This document shows, one piece after another, positions 33,329 through 42,529 of a stretch of DNA of 43,621 bases. Each line of letters starts with the position of its first letter. The stretch's first letter is position 1. Origin of the DNA: Alphaproteobacteria bacterium (GTDB lineage Bacteria > Pseudomonadota > Alphaproteobacteria > MPNO01 > UBA2964). The DNA is taken from contig WHUE01000023.1 of assembly GCA_009377375.1 (NCBI GenBank), positions 1-43,621 of the forward strand. The letters run 5' to 3'. The notes under the pieces are model-generated. The model ran no database searches and was not told the DNA's origin. It saw only the letters and a list, made by a program, of their open reading frames with translations. Made by a program: the position numbers and the translations under genes.

Positions 33329-33967
33329 CTATTGCCCGTCCTGCAGCCGCTTGACGAACTCCGTCATCCCGATCAGCCGGCGGCGGCGGAGGCGTTCGGC
33401 CGCGACGATGGCCTGCACCTGGGCGACGCTCTCCTTCAGGCTGCGGTTGACGACGATGTAGTCGTATTCCGGCCAGTGGCTCATCTCGTCGGACGCCTTG
33501 GCCATGCGCTGGGCGATGACCTCTTCCGAATCCTGCGCGCGGGTATGCAGCCGGCGGTCGAGCTCGTCATGCGACGGCGGCAGGATGAACACGCTGACCA
33601 GATCGTCGCGCGCCGATTCCTTGAGCTGCTGCGCCCCCTGCCAGTCGATGTCGAAGATCACGTCCCGCCCCTCGGACAGCGCCTGTTCGACCGGTGCGCG
33701 CGGGGTGCCGTAGTAGTTGCCGAACACCTTGGCGTGCTCCAGCAGTTCCTGCCTGTTGATCATCAGGTTGAACTCCGTCGCATCGACGAAGCGATAGTCC
33801 CGCCCCGCCACCTCTCCCGGCCGCTTCTTTCGGGTGGTCACGGACACCGACATTGTCACGTTGGAATCGCGGTCCAGCAGCTCGCGCGAGATCGCGGTCT
33901 TGCCCGCTCCCGACGGCGAGGACAGGACCAGCATCATGCCGCGGCGGGCAATGGCGGGATCGGACAT
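33329..33967 (-). CDS. gmk: Guanylate kinase
   Basis: Phosphorylates GMP to GDP; 212 residues, normal length. P-loop SSPSGAGKTAISREL (16-30), GMP-binding VSVTTRKKRPGEVAGRDYRF, the FDIDWQGAQQL Walker B-like region and the lid helix RRLHTRAQDSEEVIAQRM are all visible. ATG 33967 begins MSDPAIARRGMMLVL. It lies 23 nt after yicC on the same strand, a conserved pairing in proteobacteria, and it is followed leftward by the aldolase gene 46 nt away. Confidence 0.97.
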   Translation of the reverse strand: MSDPAIARRGMMLVLSSPSGAGKTAISRELLDRDSNVTMSVSVTTRKKRPGEVAGRDYRFVDATEFNLMINRQELLEHAKVFGNYYGTPRAPVEQALSEGRDVIFDIDWQGAQQLKESARDDLVSVFILPPSHDELDRRLHTRAQDSEEVIAQRMAKASDEMSHWPEYDYIVVNRSLKESVAQVQAIVAAERLRRRRLIGMTEFVKRLQDGQ

Positions 33968-33990
33968 GGCGGCTCCGGCTGCTATTCTGG

Positions 33991-34878
33991 CTATTCGACG
34001 TTCTGTATCTGCTCGCGCAGCTGCTCGACCGCGGCCTTGAGATCGAGTCCCACGCGGGTAAGCTCCAGCGACTGCGCCTTGGAGCAGAGCGTGTTGGCCT
34101 CGCGGTTGAATTCCTGGCACAGGAAGTCGAGCCGCCGCCCGACGGCATCGCCGGAATCGAGCAGCTCGCGCGCCGCTTCGACATGGGCGACCAGGCGGTC
34201 GATCTCCTCGCGCACGTCGCTCTTGGCGACCAGCAGAGCGACCTCCTGCGCAAGCCGCTCCTCGGATAGCCGCTGATCGGTCTCGAGCAGCGTCGAGACG
34301 GCCTCGCGCAGCCGCTCCTCGACCGCGGCGGGCTGGGACTCGCCGCAGGCGACGGCGCCGGCGGCGAGCTCGGCAATGCGCGCCAGATGCGCGGCGATCA
34401 GTATCTTCAGCCGCCCGCCCTCCTCGCCCCGCGCGACGGACAGCGCCGCCAGCGCGTCGATGCATCCGGCCGTCACCGCTTCGTCGAGGCGCGCGCGCTC
34501 TTCCTCGGTCTCTTCCGCTTCCACGGCTTCCAGCACGCCGCGCACGGCGAGCAGCCCGTCGATGCGCGGCGGGGCGGCCTCGATCCGGCCCGACAGCTCG
34601 CCGGCCAGTGCCAGCACCTGGTCCAGCACGTCGCGGTTGACGCGGAGCTGGGGCGGGCGCTCGGGCCGCGCGACGGTGAGCGAGAGGCTGACGCTGCCGC
34701 GCTTGAAACGGTCGGAGACAGCCTGGCGCAGCCCCGCCTCCAGCCGGTCGAACCCGGCCGGCATGCGCAGCCTGGTGTCGAGGTTGCGGGCATTCACGCT
34801 GCGCACCTCCCAGGACCAGCCATAGCCGCCCTGGACGCCTTCCGCCCGCGCGAAGCCCGTCATGCTGTTGATTGACAC
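33991..34878 (-). CDS. yicC: YicC family endoribonuclease-like protein
   Basis: Conserved protein of 295 residues; the E. coli homologue is linked to small-RNA decay and described as an endoribonuclease. The N-domain starts with the hallmark NSMTGFARAEG and VRSVNARNLDTRLRMPAGFD. The C-terminal DUF1732 contains RRLDFLCQEFNREANTLCSK, the strongest conserved element. I chose GTG 34878 (VSINSMTGFARA) over ATG 34863 because GGGGGAA lies six nt upstream of the GTG, none precedes the ATG, and YicC proteins usually have four or five residues before MTGFA. Upstream partner of gmk. Diverges from the cytochrome c gene over about 115 nt. Confidence 0.93.
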   Translation of the reverse strand: MSINSMTGFARAEGVQGGYGWSWEVRSVNARNLDTRLRMPAGFDRLEAGLRQAVSDRFKRGSVSLSLTVARPERPPQLRVNRDVLDQVLALAGELSGRIEAAPPRIDGLLAVRGVLEAVEAEETEEERARLDEAVTAGCIDALAALSVARGEEGGRLKILIAAHLARIAELAAGAVACGESQPAAVEERLREAVSTLLETDQRLSEERLAQEVALLVAKSDVREEIDRLVAHVEAARELLDSGDAVGRRLDFLCQEFNREANTLCSKAQSLELTRVGLDLKAAVEQLREQIQNVE

Positions 34879-34993
34879 AGGGTTCCCCCGAAAATACCGT
34901 GCCGCACAACCACGGCGCGGGAAAGATATAGCAGGGGGGCCCGCCGGGGAAAACCGCCGACACCGCATCGGGCATCCGAGGAGAGCAGGGGAA

Positions 34994-35851
34994 ATGACGA
35001 TCAACGGCCTCGCGGCGCGTGCCGCGATTCTCGCCGGCGCGTTTCTGGCCGGCGCACCGGCCCAGGGCGAAACGCTGCTGGAGCGCGGCACCTATCTGAT
35101 GCAGGGCGTCGTCGCCTGCGGCAACTGCCATACGCCGAAGGGCGGACCGATGGCCGACCGCGAGATGGCGGGCGGTTTCAAGTTCGACGAGAAGCCCTTC
35201 ACGGCCTATGCCTCCAACATCACGCCGGACCGCGAGACCGGAATCGGCGGCTGGACGGACGCGCAGATCGTTGCGGCAATCCGCGAGGGCAAGCGGCCCG
35301 ACGGCTCGATCATCGGCCCGCCGATGCCGACGGAGATGTATCGCGACCTGTCCGACCGGGACGCACAGGCGATCGTCGCCTATCTGCGCGGTGTGAAGCC
35401 GGTGCGCAACGCGGTGCCGAAATCGGCCTATCGCATCACGCTGCCGCCTGCCTGGGGTCCGCCGGTCGTCTCGGTGCCCGAGCCCGACCGCGGCGACAGG
35501 GTCGCCTATGGCCGCTATCTCGCCTTCGCCGGCCACTGCATGGAATGCCACACCCCGCTGTCCAGGGGCCGGCGGCAGTACGACACCATGATGGGCGCCG
35601 GAGGGTTCGAGATCGGGGGACCGTGGGGCGTCAGCATATCCGCCAACCTGACGCCCGACACCGAGACCGGGCTCGGCAGATGGACCGACGCCCAGATCAA
35701 GGCGGCGATCGCGGCCGGGGTGCGGCCGGACGGCACGAAGCTGGCGCCGCCGATGCCGTTCGACTTCTACCGAAATGTCTCCGAGCGGGATCTCGACGCG
35801 CTGGTCGCCTATCTGCGGTCGCTGAAGCCGGTCCGCCACGCGGCGCGTTGA
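34994..35851 (+). CDS. Periplasmic dihaem cytochrome c
   Basis: Electron-transfer protein of 285 residues with a signal peptide (AARAAILAGAFLAGAPAQG, residues 6-24). Two class I cytochrome c domains follow: CGNCH at 42-46 with likely axial Met in IGPPMP, and CMECH at 182-186 with likely axial Met in LAPPMPFDFY. Both domains repeat NITPD/NLTPD-ETG-GWTDAQI/RWTDAQI, an internal duplication, as in the cytochrome subunits of membrane-bound alcohol, aldehyde and gluconate dehydrogenases, here with two haems and not three. ATG 34994 has CAGGGGAA in front. The next gene is a short-chain dehydrogenase 16 nt away; a flavin or PQQ dehydrogenase partner is not in this window. Confidence 0.92.
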   Translation: MTINGLAARAAILAGAFLAGAPAQGETLLERGTYLMQGVVACGNCHTPKGGPMADREMAGGFKFDEKPFTAYASNITPDRETGIGGWTDAQIVAAIREGKRPDGSIIGPPMPTEMYRDLSDRDAQAIVAYLRGVKPVRNAVPKSAYRITLPPAWGPPVVSVPEPDRGDRVAYGRYLAFAGHCMECHTPLSRGRRQYDTMMGAGGFEIGGPWGVSISANLTPDTETGLGRWTDAQIKAAIAAGVRPDGTKLAPPMPFDFYRNVSERDLDALVAYLRSLKPVRHAAR

Positions 35852-35867
35852 GGCAGGAGGCGGCGGC

Positions 35868-36623
35868 TTGAACGCCCCCCGCTCCATCCTCATCACCGGG
35901 GCATCCAGCGGCATCGGCGAGGCGCTGGCGCGGCTCTACGCCGCGCCGGGGGTCACGCTGTCGCTGTCGGGGCGCGATCCCGCACGGCTTCAGGCGGCGG
36001 CCGGATCCTGCCGCGCCGCCGGCGCGGAGGTCGATGCGCGGATTCTCGACGTGGCCGATGCGGACGCGATGACGGCGTGGATCGAGGCGCGGGACGACGC
36101 GCAGCCGCTCGACCTGGCGATCGCCAATGCCGGCGTCTCCGCCGGGCGTGCCGGGGGCGGCGACGACGCCGTGCGGCGCATCTTTGCCGTCAATGTCGGC
36201 GGGGTGGTGAACACCGCGCTGCCGGCGCTGGCGCGAATGCGGACGCGCGGGCGCGGGCAGATCGCGCTGATGAGCTCGCTGGCCGCGTTCCAGGGCGTTC
36301 CCACCGCGCCGGCTTATGCCGCCTCGAAGACGGCCGTGCGGGCCTGGGGCGAAGGGATGGCGATGCGCTGCGCCGAGGACGGCATCGGCCTTTCGGTCAT
36401 CTTCCCCGGCTTCGTGGTCAGCCGCATCACGGCCGATAACCCGTTCCCGATGCCGATGCTGATGGACGCCGACCGCGCCGCCCGCATCATCCGGCGCGGC
36501 CTGGAAAAGGGCCGTGCGCGGATCGCGTTTCCGCTGCCGATGTATCTCGGCGCCCGGCTGGCAGGCGCGCTGCCCGGCTGGGCCCTCGACCCGCTGGTCC
36601 GTCGCGTCCCCCGCAAGGAATAG
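35868..36623 (+). CDS. Short-chain dehydrogenase/reductase
   Basis: NAD(P)-dependent oxidoreductase of 251 residues. Cofactor loop TGASSGIGEAL (10-20), NAG at 87-89, and catalytic S136/S137, Y150 and K154 in SSLAAFQGVPTAPAYAASK are intact. The C-terminal 60 residues (FPMPMLMDADRAARIIRRG, RIAFPLPMYLG) resemble SDRs acting on hydrophobic substrates. The start is TTG 35868 with AGGAGG eight nt upstream. Likely co-transcribed with the cytochrome c gene. It converges with the MscS gene, 10 nt apart with no terminator hairpin. Substrate unknown. Confidence 0.91.
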   Translation: MNAPRSILITGASSGIGEALARLYAAPGVTLSLSGRDPARLQAAAGSCRAAGAEVDARILDVADADAMTAWIEARDDAQPLDLAIANAGVSAGRAGGGDDAVRRIFAVNVGGVVNTALPALARMRTRGRGQIALMSSLAAFQGVPTAPAYAASKTAVRAWGEGMAMRCAEDGIGLSVIFPGFVVSRITADNPFPMPMLMDADRAARIIRRGLEKGRARIAFPLPMYLGARLAGALPGWALDPLVRRVPRKE

Positions 36624-36633
36624 CGAGAGAGGG

Positions 36634-37464
36634 CTACTCCGCCTTGCGTTCGATGACGTGAACGTCGCGCTGCGGGAACGGGATGGTGAGCCCGGCCTCC
36701 TCGATCCGCAGCTTGATCCTGCGGTTCATGTCGAACAGCACCGGCCAGTAATCCGACGCGTTGACCCAGGCGCGCAGGTTGACGTTCACCGAGCTGTCGG
36801 CGAGCGCCATGACCATCGTCTGCGGTGCGGGTTCCGGCAGCAGACGCGACTCTTCCGCCAGCGTGGCGCTGGCGATTTCCAGTGCCTTGTCGATATCGTC
36901 GCCGTAGGACACACCGACGAGGACGTCCACCCGCCGCGTCGGATTGCGGCTGTAGTTCTTGATCGACCGGTTGAGCAGCATCGAGTTGGGGACGTGCATG
37001 AAGACGCCGTCGGCCGTCCGCATCTGCGTGGCGAACAGCCCGATCTCGGCCACCGTGCCGCCGAGTCCGTCCGCGTCGATATATTCGCCGGCACGGAATG
37101 GCCGCAGGAACAGCAGCATCAGCCCGGCGGCGACGTTGGACAGAGTGCCCTGCAGCGCCAGCCCGATGGCGAGCCCGATGGTGCCGAGCGCGGCGATTAG
37201 GCTGGCCGTCTGCACCCCGAACTGGGCCAGCACGGCGACGAGCACGAAGATCAGGATCGCGTAGCGGACCGTGTTGGCGATGAACGGCTTGACCGTCTCG
37301 TCCAGCTTTCCGCTGCGGTCCAGGGCGCGCCGCGTGGCGCCCTTCGCCCAGCCGGCAACGATAAAGCCGGCGACGAGAATGGCCAGCGCGCCGAGCAGGT
37401 CCATCCCGGCGACGAGGCCGAAGTCAATGAGCTGTTGCATCCAGTCCCGGGTTTGTTTGTCCAT
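36634..37464 (-). CDS. MscS-family mechanosensitive channel
   Basis: Small-conductance mechanosensitive channel of 276 residues, close to E. coli MscS (286). Three membrane helices are near 17-39, 62-84 and 89-115; the third is the Gly/Ala-rich pore helix (IAALGTIGLAIGLALQGTLS). The beta domain follows with FRPFRAGEYIDADGLGGTVAE split over 120-140, then the alpha-beta cage (VHVPNSMLLNRSIKNYSRNP-like region, INVNLR). The channel opens under membrane tension to release solutes. ATG 37464 starts MDKQTRDWMQQLIDF. It is 17 nt downstream of cydB on the same strand, and may be read from the cyd promoter. Confidence 0.93.
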   Translation of the reverse strand: MDKQTRDWMQQLIDFGLVAGMDLLGALAILVAGFIVAGWAKGATRRALDRSGKLDETVKPFIANTVRYAILIFVLVAVLAQFGVQTASLIAALGTIGLAIGLALQGTLSNVAAGLMLLFLRPFRAGEYIDADGLGGTVAEIGLFATQMRTADGVFMHVPNSMLLNRSIKNYSRNPTRRVDVLVGVSYGDDIDKALEIASATLAEESRLLPEPAPQTMVMALADSSVNVNLRAWVNASDYWPVLFDMNRRIKLRIEEAGLTIPFPQRDVHVIERKAE

Positions 37465-37481
37465 CGGTCTTTCTCTGCCGT

Positions 37482-38513
37482 TCACGCATGGGAATCGGGT
37501 CCCGCCCCGCTGCCGTAACCGGCCGAAGGGCCGGGTTGACGCCGGAGCACCCGATAGCTGTATATCGTATAACCCAAAACGACCGGCAGTACCGCCACGA
37601 CGCCGACCAGCAGGAAGCGCAGCGACGACGGGTCCGCCGCCGCCCCGGTGACCGTCATCGAGGGCGGGACGATCTGCGGGTAGAGGCTGATCCCCAGCCC
37701 GAGGAACGACAGCAGGAACAGGGCGACGGCGAACAGGAACGGCGCGTTGCGGGCGCCGCTGCGCAGGCTCCGCACCAGGCCCAGCGCGGCCAGCGCGGTC
37801 ACCACCGGCACCGGCGACAGCAGCAGGACGTTGGGGATCGAGAACCAGCGGGCGGCGATGCGCGCATCCGCGAGCGGCGTCCACACGCTGACGACGGCGA
37901 TCGCCGCCAGCACGCCGCCGAGCGCGGGAAGCGCCGCGCGGCGGGCCCAGCCCTGCACCTCGCCCTCGAGAGTCATCACCGACCAGGTCGCCCCCAGCAG
38001 CGCGTAGCCGCAGACCAGCGCCGCGCCGCACAGCAGCGGGAACGGGCCGAACCAGTCGAACGGCCCGCCGGCATAGGCGCCGTCCCGCACCGGGATCCCC
38101 TCGATCAGCCCGCCGAGGGCGATCCCCTGGGCCAGGGTCGCGACCACGGAGCCGATGTGGAACCCGTGCGCCCAGAACCGGCCGCCGCCTCGCCCGTGCG
38201 GGCGGAACTCGAATGCGACCCCGCGGAAGATCAGCGCCACCAGCATCAGCACCAGCGGCAGGTAGAAGGCAGGCAGAACCACCGCATAGGCGGGGGGAAA
38301 CGCCGCGAACAGCACCACGCCGCCCATCACCAGCCAAGTCTCGTTGCCGTCCCAGACCGGGGCGACCGATTCCATCATCGCGTCGCGCGCCTCCTCCCCC
38401 GGCGCGAAGGGAAACAGGATTCCGATGCCGAGATCGAACCCGTCGAGCACGACGTAGAGCGCCACCGAGAAGGCGAGGATGCCGGCGAAGATATGCGGCA
38501 GATACGGGTCCAT
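37482..38513 (-). CDS. cydB: Cytochrome bd-type quinol oxidase subunit II
   Basis: Structural partner of CydA, 343 residues and eight or nine membrane helices. It begins MDPYLPHIFAGILAFSVALY, contains the conserved VLDGFDLGIG (22-31) and VWDGNETWLVMGG near 53-65, and FRGVAFEFR near 96. Length and sequence fit the CIO (cyanide-insensitive) group. The start ATG 38513 lies four nt after the cydA stop. No CydX-like small gene occurs in the 17 nt before mscS. Confidence 0.94.
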   Translation of the reverse strand: MDPYLPHIFAGILAFSVALYVVLDGFDLGIGILFPFAPGEEARDAMMESVAPVWDGNETWLVMGGVVLFAAFPPAYAVVLPAFYLPLVLMLVALIFRGVAFEFRPHGRGGGRFWAHGFHIGSVVATLAQGIALGGLIEGIPVRDGAYAGGPFDWFGPFPLLCGAALVCGYALLGATWSVMTLEGEVQGWARRAALPALGGVLAAIAVVSVWTPLADARIAARWFSIPNVLLLSPVPVVTALAALGLVRSLRSGARNAPFLFAVALFLLSFLGLGISLYPQIVPPSMTVTGAAADPSSLRFLLVGVVAVLPVVLGYTIYSYRVLRRQPGPSAGYGSGAGPDSHA

Positions 38514-38517
38514 GCGC

Positions 38518-39846
38518 CTAGTACCCTCCGGATGCCTCATCCGGCCCCGCGCGCAGCACGCGGACCATGTAGGTGCACCCCGCCGCCAGAATGACGACGT
38601 AGGCCAATGAGAACAGGGCCAGCGAGGCCGCGACGCTTCCGCCCGGCACCGGTGAGACCCCTTCATGCGTCCGCATCAGGCCGTTGACGAGCCAGGGCTG
38701 CCGGCCGGCCTCGGCGGTGACCCAGCCGGCCAGCACGGCGACGAAACCGGCCGGGATGCCCAGCGTCATCAGCCGGTGGAACCAGCGCGCCTCAAACAGC
38801 CGGCCGCGCACCCACAGCACGACCCCTGTCGCGGCGGCGAAGATCATGAACAGTCCGATCCCGACCATGAGGCGGAAGGACCAGAACACCAGCGGCACGT
38901 AAGGCCGGTTTTCCGGGGGGAACGCATCCAGCCCGGTCACCACGGCGTCGGCGGAATGGCCTATGATCAGGCTGCCGAGCCCGGGCACGGCGACTTCGGC
39001 CCGGTTGCGCTCGGCCGCCATGTCGGGCAGCGCGAACAGGATCAGGGGCATCGGGCCCGTCTTCCAGTGTGCCTCGATGGCCGCCAGCTTCGCCGGCTGG
39101 TGATCGCGCACGTTGAGCCCGTGCAGATCCCCGATCACGAGCTGCGCCGGGGCAAGGAGAGCGATCATCGGCAGGGCCGATTTCATCATGATGCGGCCGC
39201 AATCCGCGAACGCGCCGCCGCGCAGCAGGTACCACGCCCCCACCCCGCCGACCACGAAGGCGCCGGTGAGATAGGCGGCGGCCAGCATATGGGCCAGGCG
39301 GTAGGGAAAGGACGGGTTGAACACGACCGCGAACCAGTCCCCCGGCACGAACACGCCGTCCCGCATGACATGGCCCGCCGGGGTATGCATCCAGCTGTTA
39401 GCCGAAAGGATCCAGAACGCGGAGAGCATGGTGCCGAAGGCGACCATGCAGGTGGCGAAGAAGATCATTCCACGCGGCACGCGGCCGCGCCCGAACAGCA
39501 TGATGCCGAGAAACGAGCCTTCGAGAAAGAACGCGGTCAGCACCTCGTAGGACAGCAGAGGGCCGAGCACCGGGCCGGTCCGGCGCGAGAACTCGCTCCA
39601 GTTCGTCCCGAACTCGTAGGACAGCACCACCCCCGACACCACCCCCATGCCGAAGCCGATGGCGAACACCTTGGTCCACATCGCGATCAGCCCGCCGAGC
39701 ACGGGATCGTCCGAGCGCATCCAGCGATATTCGAGTATCGCCAGCCAGCCGGCGAGACCGATGGTCAGCGTCGGGAACAGGATATGCACGCCGATGGTGA
39801 CGGCGAATTGCACGCGCGCCAGAAGCAGCGCATCGAAGGGCTCCAT
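38518..39846 (-). CDS. cydA: Cytochrome bd-type quinol oxidase subunit I (CIO type)
   Basis: Haem-bearing subunit that oxidises quinol and reduces O2 without pumping protons; it supports growth at low oxygen or under inhibitors. 442 residues. Haem and proton-path residues are in register with the E. coli protein: H21 ([14 protein letters not shown]), E101 and E109 ([15 protein letters not shown]), H186 ([14 protein letters not shown]). [15 protein letters not shown] near the C-terminus is typical. The quinol loop is short, 442 against 522 residues in E. coli, marking the short Q-loop (CioA) class. ATG 39846 has AAGGAGCG upstream; an in-frame ATG 84 nt earlier adds a non-conserved tail. First gene of cydAB, 80 nt downstream of mltG. 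Confidence 0.94.
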   Translation of the reverse strand: MEPFDALLLARVQFAVTIGVHILFPTLTIGLAGWLAILEYRWMRSDDPVLGGLIAMWTKVFAIGFGMGVVSGVVLSYEFGTNWSEFSRRTGPVLGPLLSYEVLTAFFLEGSFLGIMLFGRGRVPRGMIFFATCMVAFGTMLSAFWILSANSWMHTPAGHVMRDGVFVPGDWFAVVFNPSFPYRLAHMLAAAYLTGAFVVGGVGAWYLLRGGAFADCGRIMMKSALPMIALLAPAQLVIGDLHGLNVRDHQPAKLAAIEAHWKTGPMPLILFALPDMAAERNRAEVAVPGLGSLIIGHSADAVVTGLDAFPPENRPYVPLVFWSFRLMVGIGLFMIFAAATGVVLWVRGRLFEARWFHRLMTLGIPAGFVAVLAGWVTAEAGRQPWLVNGLMRTHEGVSPVPGGSVAASLALFSLAYVVILAAGCTYMVRVLRAGPDEASGGY

Positions 39847-39926
39847 CGCTCCTTCCTCATGGCGGCGGGCCTTGGGCGCCGGCCGAGACGCCAACTCGTC
39901 TACTATGTAGCCCGCGGACGCGAAAT

Positions 39927-40952
39927 TCAACGGGACGGGGGATGCGCGCCCGTTTCCGGGCCCTGTTTCGCCCGTTCGCGCAGCAGGTGCCGCCAGCGGG
40001 CGACATTCCGGTTGTGATCGGCCAGCGTGCGGGCGAAGACATGGCCGCCTTCGCCGTCGGCGACGAAGTAAAGCGCCTCGGTCTCGGCCGGCTGCACGGC
40101 GGCCTGCAGCGAGGCGCGGCCCGGCGTGGCGATCGGCCCCGGCGGCAGCCCGGCAATGACATAGGTGTTGTAGGGGGTGGCCCGGGCGAGATCGTCGCGG
40201 GTCAGCGGCCGGTCCGGCGCGGCGCCGCCCACGGACAGCCCGTAGGCCACGGTGGGATCGGATTGCAGCCGCATCCCCCGCCGCAGCCGGTTGTGGAAGA
40301 CCCCGGACACCAGCGCGCGCTCCGACGGAACGCCGGTCTCCTTCTCGATGATCGAGGCGAGGACCCGCGCATCCTCGGCCGACCCGATGGCGATCCTCGC
40401 GTCCCGCCCGGCCCAGGCGAGCGCCAGCGCCTTGTCCATCGACTCGTGCATCCGCTTCACCAGCGCCGCGCGGGAATCGCCGTATTCATAGAAATAGGTT
40501 TCGGGCAGCAGCCGGCCCTCGCCGATGCCGGACGCGGCGACCGGTCCCTCCAGCCCGTCGGCGGCGGCGACCAGCGCCAACGTCTGTGCCGTCGTCAGGC
40601 CCTCGGCCACGGTCAGGCGGCGCTTGACCGTGTCGCCGGACGCGATGAGCCTGGCGGCGGCGCGGGGCGAGACGCGGGCGGGGAAGCGGAATTCGCCCGC
40701 GCGCAGCGCCCGGTCGACGCCATCCACCCGCGCGCCGAAGCGGAACGGCAGCGTCTGGTCCAGGACCCCTGCACCGCGGAGCAGCGCGGCGATCTCCGCC
40801 ACGCCGGCGCCCTTGGGAATGATGACAATGCGGGGTTCGGTCAGCGGCCCGGCGCCGGTATACCGGTCCCAGCCCCACAGAGCGACAGCCGCCAGGGCGA
40901 GCGCGGCGACCAGCAGCGCCGGCAGGACAATGCGGACGGCGACCCGTCCCAT
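39927..40952 (-). CDS. mltG: Endolytic peptidoglycan transglycosylase MltG
   Basis: Inner-membrane lytic transglycosylase that cuts nascent glycan strands and sets their length; 341 residues. One N-terminal helix (IVLPALLVAALALAAVALWG, 8-27), a LysM-like domain with FPARVSPRAAARLIASGDTV, and the catalytic YceG domain with LLPETYFYEYGD (149-160) and ASIIEKETGVPSERALVSGV (199-218). The acidic residue in EKE (E203-E205) is the expected catalytic glutamate. RLRRGMRLQSDPTVAYG and ATPYNTYVIAGLPPGPIATP are typical. ATG 40952 follows the fabF stop by four nt. The fabF-mltG order is common in proteobacteria. Confidence 0.95.
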   Translation of the reverse strand: MGRVAVRIVLPALLVAALALAAVALWGWDRYTGAGPLTEPRIVIIPKGAGVAEIAALLRGAGVLDQTLPFRFGARVDGVDRALRAGEFRFPARVSPRAAARLIASGDTVKRRLTVAEGLTTAQTLALVAAADGLEGPVAASGIGEGRLLPETYFYEYGDSRAALVKRMHESMDKALALAWAGRDARIAIGSAEDARVLASIIEKETGVPSERALVSGVFHNRLRRGMRLQSDPTVAYGLSVGGAAPDRPLTRDDLARATPYNTYVIAGLPPGPIATPGRASLQAAVQPAETEALYFVADGEGGHVFARTLADHNRNVARWRHLLRERAKQGPETGAHPPSR

Positions 40953-40956
40953 GCGG

Positions 40957-42219
40957 TCACGCGAAGGCGCTGAAGACCAGCGACGCGTTGGTTCCGCCGA
41001 AGCCGAACGAGTTGGACAGCACCGTGCGGATCGGACGTTCCTTCGCCTCGTGCGGCACCAGGTCGATGTCGCAACCTTCGGACGGGTTGTCGAGGTTGAG
41101 CGTGGGCGGCGCGACGCCGTCATTGATGGCGAGGATGGAAAAGACCGCTTCCACCGCGCCGGCAGCGCCGAGCAGGTGCCCGACGGCGGACTTGGTGGAG
41201 GACATGGACAGCTTGTAGGCGTGATCGCCGAACAGCCGCTTCACCGCGGCCAGCTCGATCTCGTCGCCCATCGGGGTGGAGGTGCCGTGCGCGTTGACGT
41301 AGTCGATGTCCTCGACATTGACGCCGGCGCGCTTGAGCGCCGCCCGCATGGCGCGGAACCCGCCATTGCCGTCGGGCGCGGGCGCGGTCATGTGGTAGGC
41401 GTCGCCGGACAGGCCGTAGCCGATGATCTCGCCGTAGATCCTGGCGCCGCGCGCCTTGGCGTGCTCCAGCTCCTCCAGCACCAGCACCCCGGCGCCCTCG
41501 CCCATGACGAAGCCGTCGCGATCCCGGTCCCAGGGCCGCGAGGCGGCGGCGGGGCGGTCGTTGAACCCGGTCGAGAGCGCGCGGGACGCATGAAACCCGG
41601 CGATGCCGAGCCGGCAGATCGCCGCTTCCGCCCCGCCGGCGACCATCACGTCGGCGTCGTCAAACTGGATCAGCCGCGCCGCGTCGCCGATGGAATGCGC
41701 GCCCGTGGCGCAGGCGGTCACCGCGGAATGGTTCGGCCCCTTGAAGCCGAAGCGGATGGAGACATGGCCCGAGGCCAGGTTGATCAGCGTGGAGGCGATG
41801 AAGAACGGCGAGACGCGCCTCGGTCCGCGGTCGTGCAGGGTGACCGACGCATCGTAGATGCCGGGCAGGCCGCCGATGCCGGAGCCGATCATCACCCCGG
41901 TGCGTTCGAGCGATTCCTCGTCCTCCGGCTCCCATCCGGCGTCCCGAACCGCCTCGGACGCCGCCGCGATGGCATAGACGATGAAATCGTCCATCTTGCG
42001 GCGTTCCTTGGGTTCGATCCAGTCGTCGATGTTGAACAGCCCGGAGGACGCGTCGCCCTGCGGCACCTGGGCGCCGATGGTAACGGGCAGATCGGACGTA
42101 TCGAAGGACTGGATCGAGCGAATCCCGGATTCGCCCGCAATCAGCCTTTGCCAGTTCGCTTTGATGCCGGCGCCAAGGGGGGAAACAATCCCCATGCCGG
42201 TTACGACGACGCGTTTCAT
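40957..42219 (-). CDS. fabF: 3-oxoacyl-ACP synthase II
   Basis: Elongating condensing enzyme of type II fatty-acid synthesis, 420 residues. The Cys-His-His triad is C170 (SAVTACATGAHSIGDA), H311 (VNAHGTSTPMGD) and H348 (KSAVGHLLGAAGAVEA). ATG 42219 begins MKRVVVTGMGIVSPLG, the standard start. It is 70 nt downstream of acpP, whose product carries its substrates, and four nt ahead of mltG. KAS II also adjusts the unsaturated-to-saturated ratio with temperature in E. coli; that role is assumed here and cannot be seen in the sequence. Confidence 0.97.
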   Translation of the reverse strand: MKRVVVTGMGIVSPLGAGIKANWQRLIAGESGIRSIQSFDTSDLPVTIGAQVPQGDASSGLFNIDDWIEPKERRKMDDFIVYAIAAASEAVRDAGWEPEDEESLERTGVMIGSGIGGLPGIYDASVTLHDRGPRRVSPFFIASTLINLASGHVSIRFGFKGPNHSAVTACATGAHSIGDAARLIQFDDADVMVAGGAEAAICRLGIAGFHASRALSTGFNDRPAAASRPWDRDRDGFVMGEGAGVLVLEELEHAKARGARIYGEIIGYGLSGDAYHMTAPAPDGNGGFRAMRAALKRAGVNVEDIDYVNAHGTSTPMGDEIELAAVKRLFGDHAYKLSMSSTKSAVGHLLGAAGAVEAVFSILAINDGVAPPTLNLDNPSEGCDIDLVPHEAKERPIRTVLSNSFGFGGTNASLVFSAFA

Positions 42220-42289
42220 GCGTTCCGATGCTCGCCGGCTATCGGCCAGGACGCACGGCCCCGGGCCGGACGTCCGGCCGTATGGAAAA

Positions 42290-42529
42290 TCAGTCGCCCG
42301 CGTGTTCGTCGATAAATGTGATCGCGTCCTTCACGGTCAGAATCTTTTCGGCAGCATCGTCCGGAATTTCGCATCCGAACTCTTCCTCGAACGCCATCAC
42401 CAGCTCGACGGTATCGAGGCTGTCAGCGCCCAGATCATCGATGAAGCTGGCGTTGTCGGTCACTTTCGATTCCTCAACTCCCAAATGCTCGACGACAATC
42501 TTTTTCACACGCTCAGCAGTATCGCTCAT
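42290..42529 (-). CDS. acpP: Acyl carrier protein
   Basis: Acidic 79-residue protein that carries growing acyl chains on a phosphopantetheine arm attached to S37 in the DSLD motif ([13 protein letters not shown]). Helix I ([14 protein letters not shown]) and helix III ([20 protein letters not shown]) are complete. Length and composition are typical. It lies between fabG (175-nt gap upstream) and fabF (70 nt downstream), the usual arrangement. The larger gap to fabG probably holds the strong acpP promoter, but I could not fix its boxes. Confidence 0.98.
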   Translation of the reverse strand: MSDTAERVKKIVVEHLGVEESKVTDNASFIDDLGADSLDTVELVMAFEEEFGCEIPDDAAEKILTVKDAITFIDEHAGD

